A DNA stretch of 64,000 nt from Galeruca laticollis (GCA_963921935.1 OY998180.1:99698110-99762109), one strand, 5' to 3'; shown: positions 10,980 through 24,510, numbered from the stretch's first letter. The notes: generated by a model from the sequence alone, not told the origin. Translations and numbers: made by a program.

Positions 10980-13728
10980 TTTGTTGGGCCCCAATTCTGC
11001 TAATATTCCTTAGTCCAACACGCAACTTTTCTGGAATTTTTCATCTAAATTTTTGCTTTAAGAAATTATATCCTTTTTTTGTAAAACATATTACATGAGT
11101 TTCTTCTAAACTGAACGATAGATACATCGCACAGAAGAGGCCGATTAATTTTCTTCGATTTCGAGTCGCCTGATTCCCAATCTAAAATGTCTTCGTTCTC
11201 TAAGCATGCAACTTTAATTTTTTTTAATTGAAATTTTGTACAGCATTACTAAAATCATATAGATTGCCCATATATTTCATGCTTAGTTCAATGCCATGAT
11301 GTACAGAGTCTGTCCTCATCAAAGTGTGTCCTGCTTCAAAATATTTTAACGTGATGTCTTCAGCCGCAATTTGGTTTGAATTAAATAAAGTTACTAATGC
11401 AGTAAATAATTTCCAATCTTTATTTTGCCCCAAACAAATATCCACCCAGTCGACAAAATGGAGGGCATCTCGTTCTTCCATTAATGCTTTGTGATAACAG
11501 GATACAATTTCTTCGGCTTTTCTATCAGCAAGTGCCTCGTGCCAGAAAACTGATATATTTTTTACTGGTTTTTTCTTTGCGTTCGATGGAAGGTGACTAT
11601 TCTTTTTGTAAAACAGGTTTCTTTACTTCTAGGAATTCGTGGTAACATAACATATCTTCATTGGTGGATGATTCTGCTACATCTTGCCTGTATTGATTTC
11701 CAGAAATTCTAGCCTTTTCGCACGTTCTAAAACTTGTTTGCAGACGTTGCAGTTTTGATTCTTCTTTGAATTTTTATACATCCTGTTTTCATGGCGCTCA
11801 CATCGGTATTTTTATTATTATTGTCTCCTAGCTCAAAATGATTTCCATTATTTTCTTCCTTCATTTGTATTACCATCATCTGTCGCTTCTTGATTTTCGT
11901 CGTTTTTATTATCCTGATTATCATAATTTTCGTTCGCCAATCCATTGTCTATTGTCAGAATATTAATATTACTTCCTTCGCCTCTTAAATAACATTTTAG
12001 TGTTGATCTAGAATGACACAATAATCAGATGCCTCATTCCCCAGTTCAGTAAAGCTGATTTTTAGTTCATCAGTCACCACTCTCCGGTACGTTTCGTAAG
12101 AAACCAATCGATTATGATTTTTTTTGTAGTCTTCCAACATATCCATAATTTTTACGTCACTAGGCAAGTATAAACGATCAGGAGCATGCTTTCTCCTGTA
12201 ATGACTAACACAAGAATTAAGGCCATGGTGTGTTTTTTTAAACTTCCCTGCTTAGTTTGTTTGATGGTTCATGTCTTCCACGGAAATCAGGTTGGGGTGT
12301 AATTGATTCAAGATGAGCATTCCTCAAAACTGTAGTTACGATTTTGTCGTTTTTTTCATAATAACCGAGAGTTTTGAGTGTATGTAGAGTGTACGTCAAA
12401 GTCTGAGTTCTTTTGCTCACCGTAACTTTCGTAATTTTTCGTTTTTTTTCGTTTTGAATAAGTTTAGTGTACACCCACGCCCTTCTGGCATTATAATTCA
12501 TTTTACAATAGTCCTCCCAGATATGTGTTCTTGCATCTGCCACTTTACCAATACAATGTTACTTACATCAACATGGGCGTCGCATTATATGCCCTGTCCC
12601 TTTCAAGCTTATCGGAATTATTCAGTAATCTCTTGTTTTTTGTTATTGTATTATGTTCGGAGCCTTCTGTAACTTTCTCCACTATTTCTTCTGCTACTGC
12701 TAAAACTCTCTTTTTACCCCTCTTTTGCATTGGATTTTTAGCCGAATTTTCCGGACTATTCATGTCGGTTCTTTCCCGTTCTCCAGGCTAGTATTCCTGG
12801 ATTTTATTGGAGTTATTATATAACTGGAATCCGCCTCTTATGGCCCATCATAGTAACCTTCAACATAATCCTGCTGTAACTCTTCAAGCACCTACAACAA
12901 ATAAAAAAATAAATTACTCCAAAACGAAAAAGCAATATATTTTAGTTATATATACCTACCTCCTCTTCAGGACTTACTTTACCCACGGTTCTTAAGAATA
13001 TGTTAGATGATCCATTTTGAATATCTTGGAATTGATCGAAAAAAATTTCATGCGCCAAAGTTGTCACCAAAGAATTCTCCTAAAAATTAAATGAGAACTA
13101 TATTTATTACTTCAGGCCAAAACGTGGTAAGTTTTATTTTATGGGTAAGTACCTCGACTTTAGGATTGGCTTCATCTGTTGATAATACGTTAGATAATTC
13201 ATTTTGTACATTTTGCAGTGGAGCAAATAATTTGCTGTCAGTGGACTCAAAAGAATTATGTTCCTAAAAAAACTTGGCCATTAAATTATAAGCCTTTTGA
13301 ATAAGTATTAATTATCGAAAAGTAGATACAGTCAAATTTCTAATATAAACCTAAAAATCCGTCGCCAGCTCACGGACTATCGATAGTCGCGATAAATGGT
13401 TTATAATTATTCTAATAATTTGTACCGCTGCAGTAAAATCACAATTTTCTATACCTTGAAGAGAGCTTCTGGTAAATTCATTGGACTTTAGTTGAATCGT
13501 CATTATTGCTTATCAAGGACATAATATCATTATTTTGAATACGATAATCTTAAAATAACGATTATTAAATAATAAAATGATAACCAACTTGGAATTTTTC
13601 ATACCTTCATTATCAGTAGTATTATTCTTGTAATATTCAATTTCAACATGTGGTGATTAATTTTACCTCAAATTTTCTTGCGTTGTTTTCTCCTTAAATA
13701 TTTTCTCTCGTCGGGGGTTGCGATACAT
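10980..13728 (-). pseudogene. decayed multi-exon DDE-type transposase-like gene, family not identified
   Basis: On the minus strand a start ATG (13728-13726, MYRNPRREKIFKEKTTQENL) is followed by a GT donor at 13666. Two short exons bounded by TTTTAG acceptors and GT donors follow (13263-13153, EHNSFESTDSKLFAPLQNVQ; 13081-12967, ENSLVTTLAHEIFFDQFQDI). Then come an acceptor at about 12890 (VLEELQQDYVEGYYDG) and the main body: a coiled Lys/Glu-rich stretch, RTHIWEDYCKMNYNARRAWV, FRGRHEPSNKL, HYRRKHAPDRLYLPSDV, and ALHFVDWVDICLGQNKDWKL, where D-x-C-x-x-Q-N-K resembles a DDE acidic motif. The C-terminus is around 11200-10980. At least three frameshifts and one stop break it. Similar proteins are known to me as repeated insect ORFs without a named function; this is not a confident assignment. 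Confidence 0.5.
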
Positions 13729-14060
13729 TATTGCTGATTGCAGACATTAAAAACACACTTTCACAACAACTAAAACCTATTTATTATATTATTACGATTA
13801 TTTGCAAAGTTAAGCAACACGTCTCTAAAGTACCGAGAAAATAATACAAAATGATACTCTGGCAAATGGCAGTATCTAACTACTGCCATCACATACTGCT
13901 GTTCGACTAAGTACAACATTTTGAAATATGAATATCATACTCAAGTAAATGGCAGTAAGTGCTGTTTACGTTGGTGAACGACAGTATTTGACTAAAACAA
14001 ACACATAGGTACTACTGTTTGGCTAAGTATAACATAAAAAACACACATACTGCTGTAATA
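13729..14060. repeat. short imperfect 'TACTGCTGTTnGnCTAAGTA' repeats
   Basis: Related blocks occur near 13880-13925 (ACTGCCATCACATACTGCTG, then TTCGACTAAGTACAACAT), near 13955-14000 and at 14010-14060 (TACTACTGTTTGGCTAAGTA, then TAACAT). Spacing is irregular, about 60-130 bp. No coding sequence is present. The array abuts the 5' end of the transposase-like pseudogene and may be its terminal repeat region (inference). Confidence 0.35.
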
Positions 14061-17000
14061 AGTAGACATTTTTCAGAGGTGATTAATTTAAAAGCTGCGT
14101 TATTTATTGCTCCTGTCTAATCAATAAATATATAATTGTTCACCATTTATCATTTACTGCCCTTTGCCTTTTTAGGGCAGCATGACTATACGGAATTTAT
14201 TTACAGCGCTACGGAACAGTTCAACGGTGGTGACCCCATACTACTTACAAAGGTTGGTCGGCTATGCTATCCTTCTTCTTCCAGGTCCCATCTTTCCCTG
14301 AATAATAGTTTTGTAATATCCGAATTTAGTTGAGTATCTCATTGTGTTGCCTAGATAGAGGGTTCGGCTTATTTAAATAACTCCATAAAACACAAGTAAT
14401 GGGATAAAGTCGAGTGGTTTAGCAGGCCAGTTCACTATTCCTCATCTTTTTATATGCCGATTTGGCATATAAATACTTGCACTTGCAATCAAGGTACAAT
14501 GCTCGCTAATTTATTTGCCTAGTTCCATCTTAAAACCGATCTACGAGTTTGATTCGACTTCATTTAATTTTTTTATTACGTATACTCCTTGCTCAACATT
14601 TTATAAACATCCTGTAATTTTGTTGTTATTATTCAACTTGTACCGGTTTGAAGTAGTGAAGGAAATTGAAAAATAATTGGATATTCCATTTAGAAAAAAG
14701 CCGGTGGAAGATGGGCCACTCTATGTATTAAATTATCATTTTATAAAAATATCTAATTGGAATGTTATTTTATTTAGCAAATAATAAATGTATGCGTTAT
14801 TTAACCGTATAGGTTTTTTCAAATATTATTCTGTCCTTTGTTTCCTCAAACAAAAACTATCTACAGAGAAATATTTCTATCGTTCTATATGCTTTATTTT
14901 TTATGTTTGTGGATTTATGAAAGAAATGAATGAGAATTTTAAAAATCAAATACTTAGATACATATTGAATAAATTAGATCAAGCGGCAAATTTTAATCCA
15001 AAAGACCAAAATGTCTCACACATCATTTACACGATTTTTTAAAAGTAAGGGTAATTGGTCCAATATTTTATAGATTAACCTAGTAATCAGCTATTTTAAA
15101 TGTGGTAAATATTTGGAAGACAAATTGTCGAAATAAATATCAGAATGCGTAGAATATAATAAAAAGCCTGATTAAATCGTAAAACTAACACCGCTCAGAA
15201 ATACAAAATTATATATTATAGTAAGTAAGCTTCCAATATACTTAACTGGAAAACAAATTAGTCGACAAGAAAGTGAACACACAAATAGAAAATATACTGA
15301 TTGAATCACAAACTGGTATTATAAAAGGGGTGATATGATTGGTACACCAAAAAATGTTATTATAAACAAAAAATTATTAATATCAGTTATAATAAAATAA
15401 TTACAGTTATGCTTCCTGATATTTATGTATCGATATTCTATGGGCTTAGTACACGTTAATTTGTGAGTTTGGAAAAAGATTATAAAAAATTGGCAATTTT
15501 CACAAAATTCCTACGTAAATAAGTCATCTACTTTTACAAACTTTTTGAGAAAAAGACCACGAAGATCTTAAAAATACAAAAATAATAGTCCTCAAATGAC
15601 ATAAACCAAATCTGGGAAATTAATAAAAATATACCTAGAGAACAAAAAAATATGGAAAATTATTATTTTTTAGTATTTTCCATGTAAAATTGCAGTCAGA
15701 AAATGGATAATTTAAAAATATAAATAATTGAATTTGTTGCTGAAGAGCTTAAAAATAAAAAAGAAGGGTATAAAAAATGCAAATGAGATATAAGTACTAA
15801 ATTGAACCAGTTTGTGCAATAATAGAATTGATAAAAAATAGTTGAGAAAAAAACAAACATTCAATTCTATCTAAAAAAAGATAAACGATCTTATTAACCT
15901 AACTGTGAAATTGCCTATATAATCTAACCAACTATAGTCTAACAAACTAAAAATGAAATTAGAGCTACATTATCGGTACCTAAGGTGGGGTTACTTTGCA
16001 ACCTTTTTATAATATATTATATATGGTAATAATTTTTTTATAAAGACTTTGCCTTTGCTTGTAAACTAATTATAAAGAAGGCTATGTGTCATGTAGAGGC
16101 TTACTTCGCCTATTGAAATTTTGCCAGAAATGTCTGCAATACAATTTCTTTTATATTTGTTGTTGTTTTCATTTGAAAGGCATATGAAAAATGCAGCAGG
16201 GTTTTCAGTGTAACAAAAAAATATATTCATTGTTAAAAAACAGTATAAAAATGAAAAAAATATTCTCTATTCTTAAATGTTCAGTAAGAACGACCATTAA
16301 ATCCTAGCAGTCAAAGTTTGTACTTAGTTAAAAAGATCACACTTTTACAGCTCAAAGGGACTTAAATCTACACCAAATTGGTAAATATCTCTGACAATAG
16401 GCCTGATGGCAGATTTGAAATCCCTTTCTACAATGTAGGTACACATCTGTTATTTCCGAAAAATACATTATTTCAGCAATAAACTAATTTTTAACGAAAA
16501 TTATTACATTTTATTCTATCTACTTTGAATTATGTCCGAAAACGCATGTGACGTCACGCCTCAGTAGATATTGCATTGTCTTTATGCTTAATGAAGAACG
16601 TTAACAATATGTTTTTCGTGTGTCATAGATATGAATAGAAAAAAAAAGAATATATGACTATACAAATATTATAATAGTGGCGTTCGATTTGCAGGCTCGT
16701 ACAGCCCACACTGCTCAGGCTGAGTACTCGATAGTGACACTACAAATTTAAATAGAACGCTTGCGTGTGCACCATATAACCTCAAAAAATAGTTTCTATC
16801 GTTAGTACTGTGAAATTTGTGATTTTTGGTCTCTTGTTTCTTATGCCTCTGACATGAATAAAATTATTGAAAAAATGATAATCAATACTGCTATAACAAC
16901 ACAAATCACAAACGAAGTATAACCTCAATGTGCATGAAACACGAATAAAATTGTTGGTGCACGAGGGGAAGAGAATAAGAAAGTTTGTGTGTCTCCCAAC

Positions 17001-17229
17001 ATCAACAAATCAACTGTGGCCAAATTAGAGCTATTTGCCTTAATAAAACCTTGTTCCATCATTGATAATTCTTGTATTTTTATTTTAATCAGAAAACACG
17101 AATAAACAACAAATTAACTTATGAAATGAGGTAGGAATCCATCGAAATGCGTAATCACAACAAAAGTTCAAGCAACACTCACGTTTCATTTAATATTTTG
17201 CTTACTTTATTTTTGATGCTTCCGTCTTT
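14061..17229. other. AT-rich intergenic, no gene recognised
   Basis: Open frames here are short, AT-driven and without recognisable domains. A block at 14200-14310 (CTTCTTCCAGGTCCCATCTT region) resembles antisense LINE sequence but is too short to classify. I see no tRNA, no repeat array and no splice-bounded exon with conserved protein. Confidence 0.4.
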
Positions 17230-18190
17230 AAGTCTATTAGTGATCTTTATTTTTGTCATGAGAAGACGTGGTCTGATGGGACGTCGGCTCCAGCATATGT
17301 ATACATGCTCTTGTTACTGATGTTTCAACAGTTTGTTGAGCAATATATAGTCTATTTGGTCTCTAATTATATATTCGGAACAGTCTGATGGGGCTCTCGA
17401 TGTGTAAAGACGCCTAAGTGGTAGTTTAAAGCAATTGTGAGCTATTCATGAGGGCCTACTAGATTATCTGGTTTGCCTTTCCCAACTTTGGAATTGAAGT
17501 TGCCTAGTATGAGATTCAGTTCATGTTTTTTTCAATTATTTGTTTCAGTTCTTCATAGAATTCCTCATCTTCATATTCCGATACGTCTAATGTTAAGATT
17601 AATCGGACGTGCTTTCAATTTAAGTAATGTCATACGATCTGAATGTGGGAGAAAGTTAATTACCGACGGTCATAGTTTCTGTGGAATCATCATTCCAATC
17701 CCTCTCCGTTTATTTTTTTCTTGGTTTCCTGAGTAGAAAAGCCAATTTCCCAGCTTCATATATACTTTGTACGTTCCATGTATCAATTTTCATCTTGCTC
17801 AGTAAATTTGCCGTGACTTCTTTATTTTTATCATTAAACGCTGTTCTCCCGGATATCCGATTGGGAGGTCATTCTTGGGACATCTTACAGATCTTTAATA
17901 CAGTGGTTTCCCGTTGCCTTTTGTATTCTTATGCCGTTGACTAACTTCTTCGTTTTTTCGCCTTTAGAGCCAGTTTCCCAACCCTAAGTCAAAAGAGTGC
18001 CCTACTATTTACTAGCTCCTCTACCCGAGGCTGTTGGCCAGTAAATAGGGAATTGCTTATATCGGCAATCACTCGGTCATCAGAGCTTCGTCACTCACCT
18101 AACAGAGGCACCGGGTAATTAGTTACCACTTGTGAAGGTGAGGTCGACATTTGTATAGGAGAGGCTATTTGAAGAGCATCTTACCCCTTG
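17230..18190 (-). mobile_element. RTE-like LINE endonuclease remnant
   Basis: Minus-strand reading of 17540-17240 gives LILGNFNSKVGKGKPDNLVG (the GDFNAKVG motif of AP-like LINE endonucleases) and, later, AGADVPSDHVFS (the SDH motif). Upstream, around 17600-17550, it reads EYEDEEFYEELKQIIEKN. Stops and small indels interrupt the frame throughout and the RT is absent. The endonuclease family is clear; the clade (RTE/BovB-like rather than CR1) is a judgement from motif style. Confidence 0.65.
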
Positions 18191-18645
18191 CACCCACTAT
18201 TACAATCACTCTGTTAATATAAGTATTTACCTTCTTCTTTTTCCCAACGACAAAATAAAAATATAATTATTATCCTTATGTGTTTCACTAAAAAAATACA
18301 ACCAAAAATATCAAAATACCAATAAATCCTAAACAAAGCAGTACCCATCTCTCCTTGTTTAATAATATACACTAATAGTTGCGATCCCTCCGCTGAGGAC
18401 GCTTGAATTTTAGGTACCGATATTGTAGCTTACAAATTTCATTTTTAGTTTCTTATACTAAACTATACACACTTTTTATCTATGTACGAAATGTGATGGG
18501 TGTAGAACAGTGAATTTTATGGTACTTATTCTACTATTCATATATACAAATTAGATATATTTAGAAAAAGAAATTTACACCTACTTTGGAATTGGTGTAA
18601 TTGTAGATTTTTTATCGAAGTAGTTTATTTTACACTGGACTCATT

Positions 18646-18650
<5 letters not shown>

Positions 18651-18714
<64 letters not shown>
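18651..18714. repeat. (AT)n microsatellite
   Basis: Uninterrupted AT dinucleotide tract of about 64 bp. Confidence 0.98.
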
Positions 18715-18717
<3 letters not shown>

Positions 18718-20605
18718 CTAGTTTATAGAATAGATAAGCTTTTTATAGTAGTTCCCTGCCAGGTGGCAGAAATAGAAAAACTTGAAATATGCAAACAGTT
18801 ACATCACAATTTTAGGACAAATTTGATACACTTGATACAAGTCAGAGCTGACTAACTTAGTACAAGTCTCATATGTGTACTTTAAAATTATAAGATAATT
18901 TGATTCCTACAAACTACTATATATTTACCAAAACATTATAAAATTAAAATTTATTGAATATTATAAAACGATTCAGTAAGATATTTGCATATTTTTTTAT
19001 TCTACTAACTAATTTATGCATTATTTTGCTTGGTTCATTCCACTAGATTGATGTAAGAAGGTATATTTTAGCAACAAAACAGATTCTTGTGAAGTGGTAA
19101 AATTATAGTCTATTAATGATATCAGTCATTGAGGAAACTAAATTACTTTTATAATTTAGAAATCACACACATTTTTTATTACTTCCCATAATCCAACTCT
19201 TCTTTATTAATAAATTATTTATTCTGGTGCCACCTTCTTAGAAGCAAGGCTACATTTTTTTGAAAGTCTGTCCTGATAGTAATTTGGCAAAACGAACGTA
19301 ATGTGAGTTTCATTGGTCTGTTTTCTTTTGATCCAAGTAGACACCGTAATCGAAATAACCGTCCTTTTAATCAAATACATATATATTGGAAATGTTAGAG
19401 AAGAAAGAACGCACTTACTTAATTTTTTACTACTGAATTACCTATATATAAAACTGTTCAATAAATTTGAATAAAATATATACCCTGCATGAGTTTAAAT
19501 TTAAAACCTTTCAATAATCCACTTCGATCTTATTCTAATGCTAGTTTTTTTGAAATCTACACTGGAGAATTATATAATTTCTCTATTTTAGAACTCTCTA
19601 ATAAATTTAAAAACCAATGGGTTGGATTGTCAGTGTCTCTCAAATATCTTTTAAAACTTTTATAGTTTGTAACATTTTGCTGTGAATTTAATAAAAACCT
19701 TTATTACATTAACAAACATTGCGTCCATCTCTGCAATCAGTGATTTTCTACAAAAAAGAAGCTGTTCAATCACAGCAATTATACAATCCAAAAGACATTC
19801 AAAATTATAGATTTTTAGTAGTTCTTAAACTGGAGAAAATTATATTCAGTGTATTTTCCTCCTTCCTCCTCTTTAAGGTTGTTATACTTAGATATATAGG
19901 TGAGATACTTATATTATTTCGCCAAATAATGTTCCATGTATTGTAATAAATGCCAAGAAAATTTTGCTGATCTTTCGATGATAAAAAAGTGATAAGATTG
20001 GGTGTTCCCACTTAAATTATACATATTAGTAATTTTTTCAGTAGTGTCCTAGATTAAACATATTCGAGATCAGTAAAGTTAATTTTGGTTTTGATGTAAG
20101 CCGTTAAGCAGTGAAGATTAAATTATTGTTGTTAATTGTTATATTATAATTGTTGTATACCAGTTAAAAAGTAATACAAGTTTTTTTTCGTAATTATTTC
20201 TGGTCTTTGTTTTGTAATTTCTTAACCTAACATACCTCTTCCAGTGATGCACACTAGATAATTTAGTTCTAGGAATCTATACAGGTAAAGTAGTCTCGAT
20301 GAAAAATAAAAACACAAATTGATAACTTGAATTTACAGGTTTGTGAAGATAAATCGTATAGCATCTATGTTGATCAATTTAGTGTAAAAATTAAGATATG
20401 CCACTAATTAGATTTTCTACGAACTCTCCGTTTCGATTGTAATGCAGAAAGTCTAACATTTCTGCATTGGAAGAGACGCGCATTCACTCTGCTACAGTGG
20501 GCCAAAATTAATTAATTAATGCACTGACACTGATACTCGAGACGGCAACTGGTCTGCAATCGCCACCGCTCACTCGATTTTTTCGGCCGGGTATGAAGAA
20601 AAATA
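18715..20605. other. no gene recognised
   Basis: AT-rich DNA with chance open frames only. A moderately GC-richer block at 20450-20600 contains TTAATTAATTAATG but no recognised feature. Confidence 0.4.
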
Positions 20606-20696
20606 GTATACACTCTACAGGGGCCGACCGTTTGAGGGCCCTGCACTGTGGTGTAGGAATCTCAAACATTCGGCACTTGTAGAGTGTAATATACTA
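20606..20696. repeat. imperfect palindrome able to form a ~38-bp hairpin
   Basis: The left arm GTATACACTCTACAGGGGCC, followed by GACCGTTTGAGGGCCCTGC, pairs with the right arm. Reverse-complemented, the right arm reads GTATATTACACTCTACAAGT, then GCCGAATGTTTGAGATTCCTAC. The loop is only a few bases. The identical termini suggest a tiny fold-back or MITE relic. Confidence 0.6.
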
Positions 20697-21363
20697 ATTA
20701 TACCTAATCTGTATAAGAACAAATACATTAAATTGAAAGCCAATTTTTTTAACTCAGAATACGATGAATGTCAAAAATATATGCTAATATTATTTGTGAG
20801 CCTCTAACACGTCTCTTTATTTCGATACTTCCGGACTCATTTTAATTTGATTAACACTACCCACCACCACTGCTTCTTAAATGATGTAATAGTGAACAAC
20901 TTTATTCAAATTCACCAATTCTTTAGATAATGTAAAAATTTTATGTGGGAGTTTTCTAGATCTATTAACAGTATTTGACTGCATTGATTTTGATAGAGGT
21001 ATTGTTCATTAAATTAGAACACTGTAGTATTCATAATAAAGAAGTAAACTGGTTCAACTCTTATTTATTAGTTAGAATAGATACTCTTGAGATGATTTTG
21101 TTAGAGTACCACAGAGCAACAAACTGCAAAGTTTAAAGTAAACTAAATACAAGATCCAGCAGAGACAAAAAAATAAATTTTTCTGGGATAAAATGAAGCA
21201 ATACTGTTACCATATCAACAAGTAATTCAATCAGAGGATATATTTTTTAATTTCCAAATGTTTACTCTATAGGAGTTACAGAATAATATTGGATAACAGC
21301 AAGGAAATTCATGATATTATTATATGTTTAGACTTCAGGCAAATTTATACTGCTACTCATTAT
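20697..21363. other. no gene recognised
   Basis: AT-rich sequence up to the left edge of the Ty3/Gypsy element. The five bases before the LTR are ATTAT, similar to AATAT after the 3' LTR, a probable but imperfect target duplication. Confidence 0.45.
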
Positions 21364-21378
21364 TGTCATAAGTATAGT
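21364..21378 (+). repeat. 5' LTR, first 15 bases (left of the hAT insertion)
   Basis: TGTCATAAGTATAGT equals the first 15 bases of the 3' LTR except A for G at one position. The last eight bases, AGTATAGT, are the left copy of the hAT target-site duplication. The 15 bases here plus 141 bases at 24949-25089 add up exactly to the 156-bp 3' LTR. Confidence 0.9.
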
Positions 21379-21586
21379 CAGTCCTGGATCATCATAAGGG
21401 GCCTGTGGGGCCCGGGCCCACAGCGGCAAAATTTGAGAGGCGGCAAATGCTTCTCGGTAAAAAAATTAAAGTTATTAGAAAAAACATAAAAAAACAGTTT
21501 TGTAACTATTTCCTTATAGAATTTACTGTCAGACCGTTTATATTTCCCGCGTCAACAAGTGATCTAAGCTTGGTGAATTACGTAAA

Positions 21587-22302
21587 GGCTTTTCGGAAAC
21601 TATGATCGGGTTAACCCGTTCATGATCTGAACGTTCGGAAAGTAATCCGGATCACGTTCACTGACGTTCGGAAACTGAACGAACTGAGCGGATCATAATC
21701 ATATGTTTGGATCCTTTCTACCCTAGTTCACCGGTGGGTAAATGCGATCAGCTGACGGATTGTTTCGTTTGTTTTTGTTTTCTTCAAGCTAAAATGTTAT
21801 TAATTCTTTAAACCTAGTAGTGGGCAGGCAGCTGACGCTTGCAGTTTGTACTTTTTGACTTTTCAATATAAAAAATAGCTTATTGGTATTAAAATTTTCT
21901 TTTTGAATTCTTTAAATTAAAAGTTATTAAGTGTTTTAAGCCACGTAGTTAGCAAATTGCTCAGACTTTCGGTTTTTATAATTTTTGGCTTTTCGATATA
22001 AAAAATAGCTTGTTGTTATTAAAATTTAGTGTCAATGATGAGTGAAAACAAATTAAAGCTTTACAAAATGAGTATGGACCTTGATTTTATACTCAAGGGT
22101 ATGGAGAGAAGTACATGAAAAATCAACCCAAGAAACTAAAGTAATAAAAATACAAAGTTTTTGTTAAGTATTAAATTTGACATTTCCACACAAAACAGAA
22201 CGCGTCGTTCGGAAACTCTGATAAAAATCTCGTTCTGGGTTAGAATCCGCAATCAGCTGATAAGTGATCTATCTGATCTAAGATTACCGTTTCCGAAAAG
22301 CC
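21587..22302. mobile_element. non-autonomous TIR element (MITE-like) nested in the hAT
   Basis: GGCTTTTCGGAAAC at 21587 is matched by its exact reverse complement GTTTCCGAAAAGCC at 22289-22302. Subterminal GTTCGGAAAC and (G)CnATCAGCTGA blocks occur on both sides. The interior holds a ~130-bp direct duplication (AATATAAAAAATAGCTT at about 21867 and ATATAAAAAATAGCTTG at about 21995). No ORF and no clear target duplication were found. The right terminus reads CAGGGCTTTTCGGAAAC in reverse complement, which is hAT-like. Confidence 0.6.
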
Positions 22303-22614
22303 CTGTAGATGGCGCTAACTCAGATAAGCATGTCATACAACGCATGCTCGCTAGGAATGCTACCGCCTACGAGTGCACAAGTCCACAAGTGTGTCGGAAC
22401 GGAAAGCACTGTGTTATTAACATTTTGCCTCGCACGGACACACGTAACGAAAACCAAATAGTTTTGAACTAGGTTTTGAATGTGGATTTATTAGAAAGTT
22501 TTAGCAAGACGTACGTTTAGTTTGTCGTAACGTTATTGCACGACTGTACTTCTAATACTGAGCTGAGCAATGAATTCAAGTACATGAAAATTCACAAATT
22601 CACAGTGTGAAATT

Positions 22615-24510
22615 TTGATGTTGAAACGTGGAGAATCAGTAGGAATCGACAAATCTTTAAAAATACATTTAGAAGCACAAGCAAAATACTGGAAAGGTGT
22701 TCTTCATAGAGTTGTTGCTGTCATCAAGAAGTTGTCCAGTCGAGGTTTGCTTTTCGAGGGAATGAAGAGAAGTTTGGATCATTATCAAATGGCAACTTTA
22801 TGATGTCTTTGGAATTGATTGCCGAATTCGATCCATTCTTAGCTAACCATATTGCAAAGTATGGTAATCCAGGACGAGGGCATGTTTCTTATTTGTCGTC
22901 TACAACATGTGATGAATTTATTCAAATAATGGCGAAAAAAGTGTTAAACATCATTGTATCAGAAATAAAAGGAAATAAGTATTACTCAATCAGTGTAGAT
23001 TCGTCCCCCGACGTTTCTCATGTTGATCAATTATCCTTCATTATTCGGAGTGTCAACAATGATGGCAAACCGGTTGAACGTTTTCTTGGTTTTAAACACA
23101 ACGTTGGACATAAGGCCCAGCTCTAATGGAGAATTTGAAGACTTGGGATATTGATATAAAAGACTGCAGAGGACAGAGTTTTGATAATGCTAGTAATATG
23201 TCTGGCCCATACAGTGAGTTGCAAACGCGTGTGAAACAGTTGAATAATTTAGTATTATACGTACCATGTTCTGCACATTCGCTCAACTTAATTGGAGTGC
23301 ATGCTGCAGAATGTTGTTCTGAAGCGCTTCAATTTTTTGACATCGTCCAAAAAGTTTACAATTTTTTCTCGGTATCTACACATAGATGCTTGAAAAGTCG
23401 AAAGGTAATTCTGTTGTAAAAAGTCTTTCTGTCACAAGATGGGCTGCTAGAGCTGATGCATGTCGTAGTTTGCAGAAAAATTATAAAAATATTTATGAAG
23501 TCTTAACCACCATCGCTGATGACATTTCTGAAAAACCTGTCACTCGTACTGAGGCTGAAGGTATTATTGGTCATCTAGACCGATTTGAAACCGCGTTTTT
23601 GACAACTATGTGGGCAACATTGATGGAAAGATTTTATGCAGTGCAGATCAAACTGCAGTCTACAGATATCTGCTTAAATGAAGTTATCGATCTCTATGAC
23701 TCGCTTTCTAAATTTGTATCCTCATTAAGAGATATGTTTGATTATTACGAGAGTGAAGCCGCCAAAATATCATAGACATCTGATATAGAATATGACACAA
23801 ACTCTAAACGAAAACGTTTTAGAAAATTACAGCCTGACGAAACTAGAGAAGGGGAAGTTTTGTTGCAAGGAAGGGATAAGTTTCGAGTAGAAACATATTT
23901 AACGATTCTCGATAAGATTGACGTTGAATTCACAAAGAGATGCACAGGATATAAGGAAACATCTGAAAGATTTAAAATATTAGAGTGCCTTTATCAAAAA
24001 AATATATCTCAAATAGAATTTGATTAGTATGCGAAAAACCTTATAAGTTCTTATCCCGAAGATTTAGAAGACTCATTTATTTCTGAGTGTATGCATTTTA
24101 ATCGATATATACAAGAAAAATTACATTCATTTACTTTAGAAAATAAAAGTGGTAGAAGCCAATTTTGGTGTTTATGTGAACAGAAGAATACAACAAACAT
24201 TGTTCACACTAAAGATGGTATTATTATACAAATGTCAAATTTAATAAGGACAAAGAATCTGCAGAATAGTTTTCCCAATTTGGACATTGCGTTTAGGATG
24301 TACCTCTGTTTGTTTGTGACGAATTGTTCGGCCAAAAGGTCTTTTTCGGTGATGAAACGAATTAAAAGTTTTCTGAGGTCAACAATGTCAAATTAAAAAC
24401 TGAATCATTTAGCAATTCTACACATTGAAGCACACCTAGTGAAAACTATAGATTTCAACGACATAGTTTCTGATTTTGCTTCCGCCAGAGCTCGCAAAAA
24501 ACTTTTTAAT
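22615..24510 (+). pseudogene. hAT transposase (ZMYM1-like), broken
   Basis: Frames at 22615-22800, 22800-23125, 23126-23380 and 23386-24510 together give a hAT transposase. The first catalytic region reads YYSISVDSSPDVSHVDQLSF, followed by GQSFDNASNMSG and the CxxH insert VPCSAHSLNLIGVHA. The conserved W of the RW motif lies in SLSVTRWAARADACRSL, and the C-terminal hAT dimerisation motif is LFVTNCSAKRSFSVMKRIKS. Frame changes occur near 22800, 23125 and 23385. In-frame stops include TAG at 23773, TAG at 24026 and TAA at 24394. It is inactive. The N-terminal zinc finger (TTF/BED-type) is not recognisable. Confidence 0.82.

Noticed and set aside
12454..12791. Plus-strand frames of 72-88 codons, Cys/Leu-rich
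   Set aside because: Antisense to the decayed transposase-like gene on the minus strand.
14136..14333. 65-codon plus ORF containing the CTTCTTCCAGGTCCC block
   Set aside because: Looks like antisense of a LINE fragment, but too short and diverged to call.
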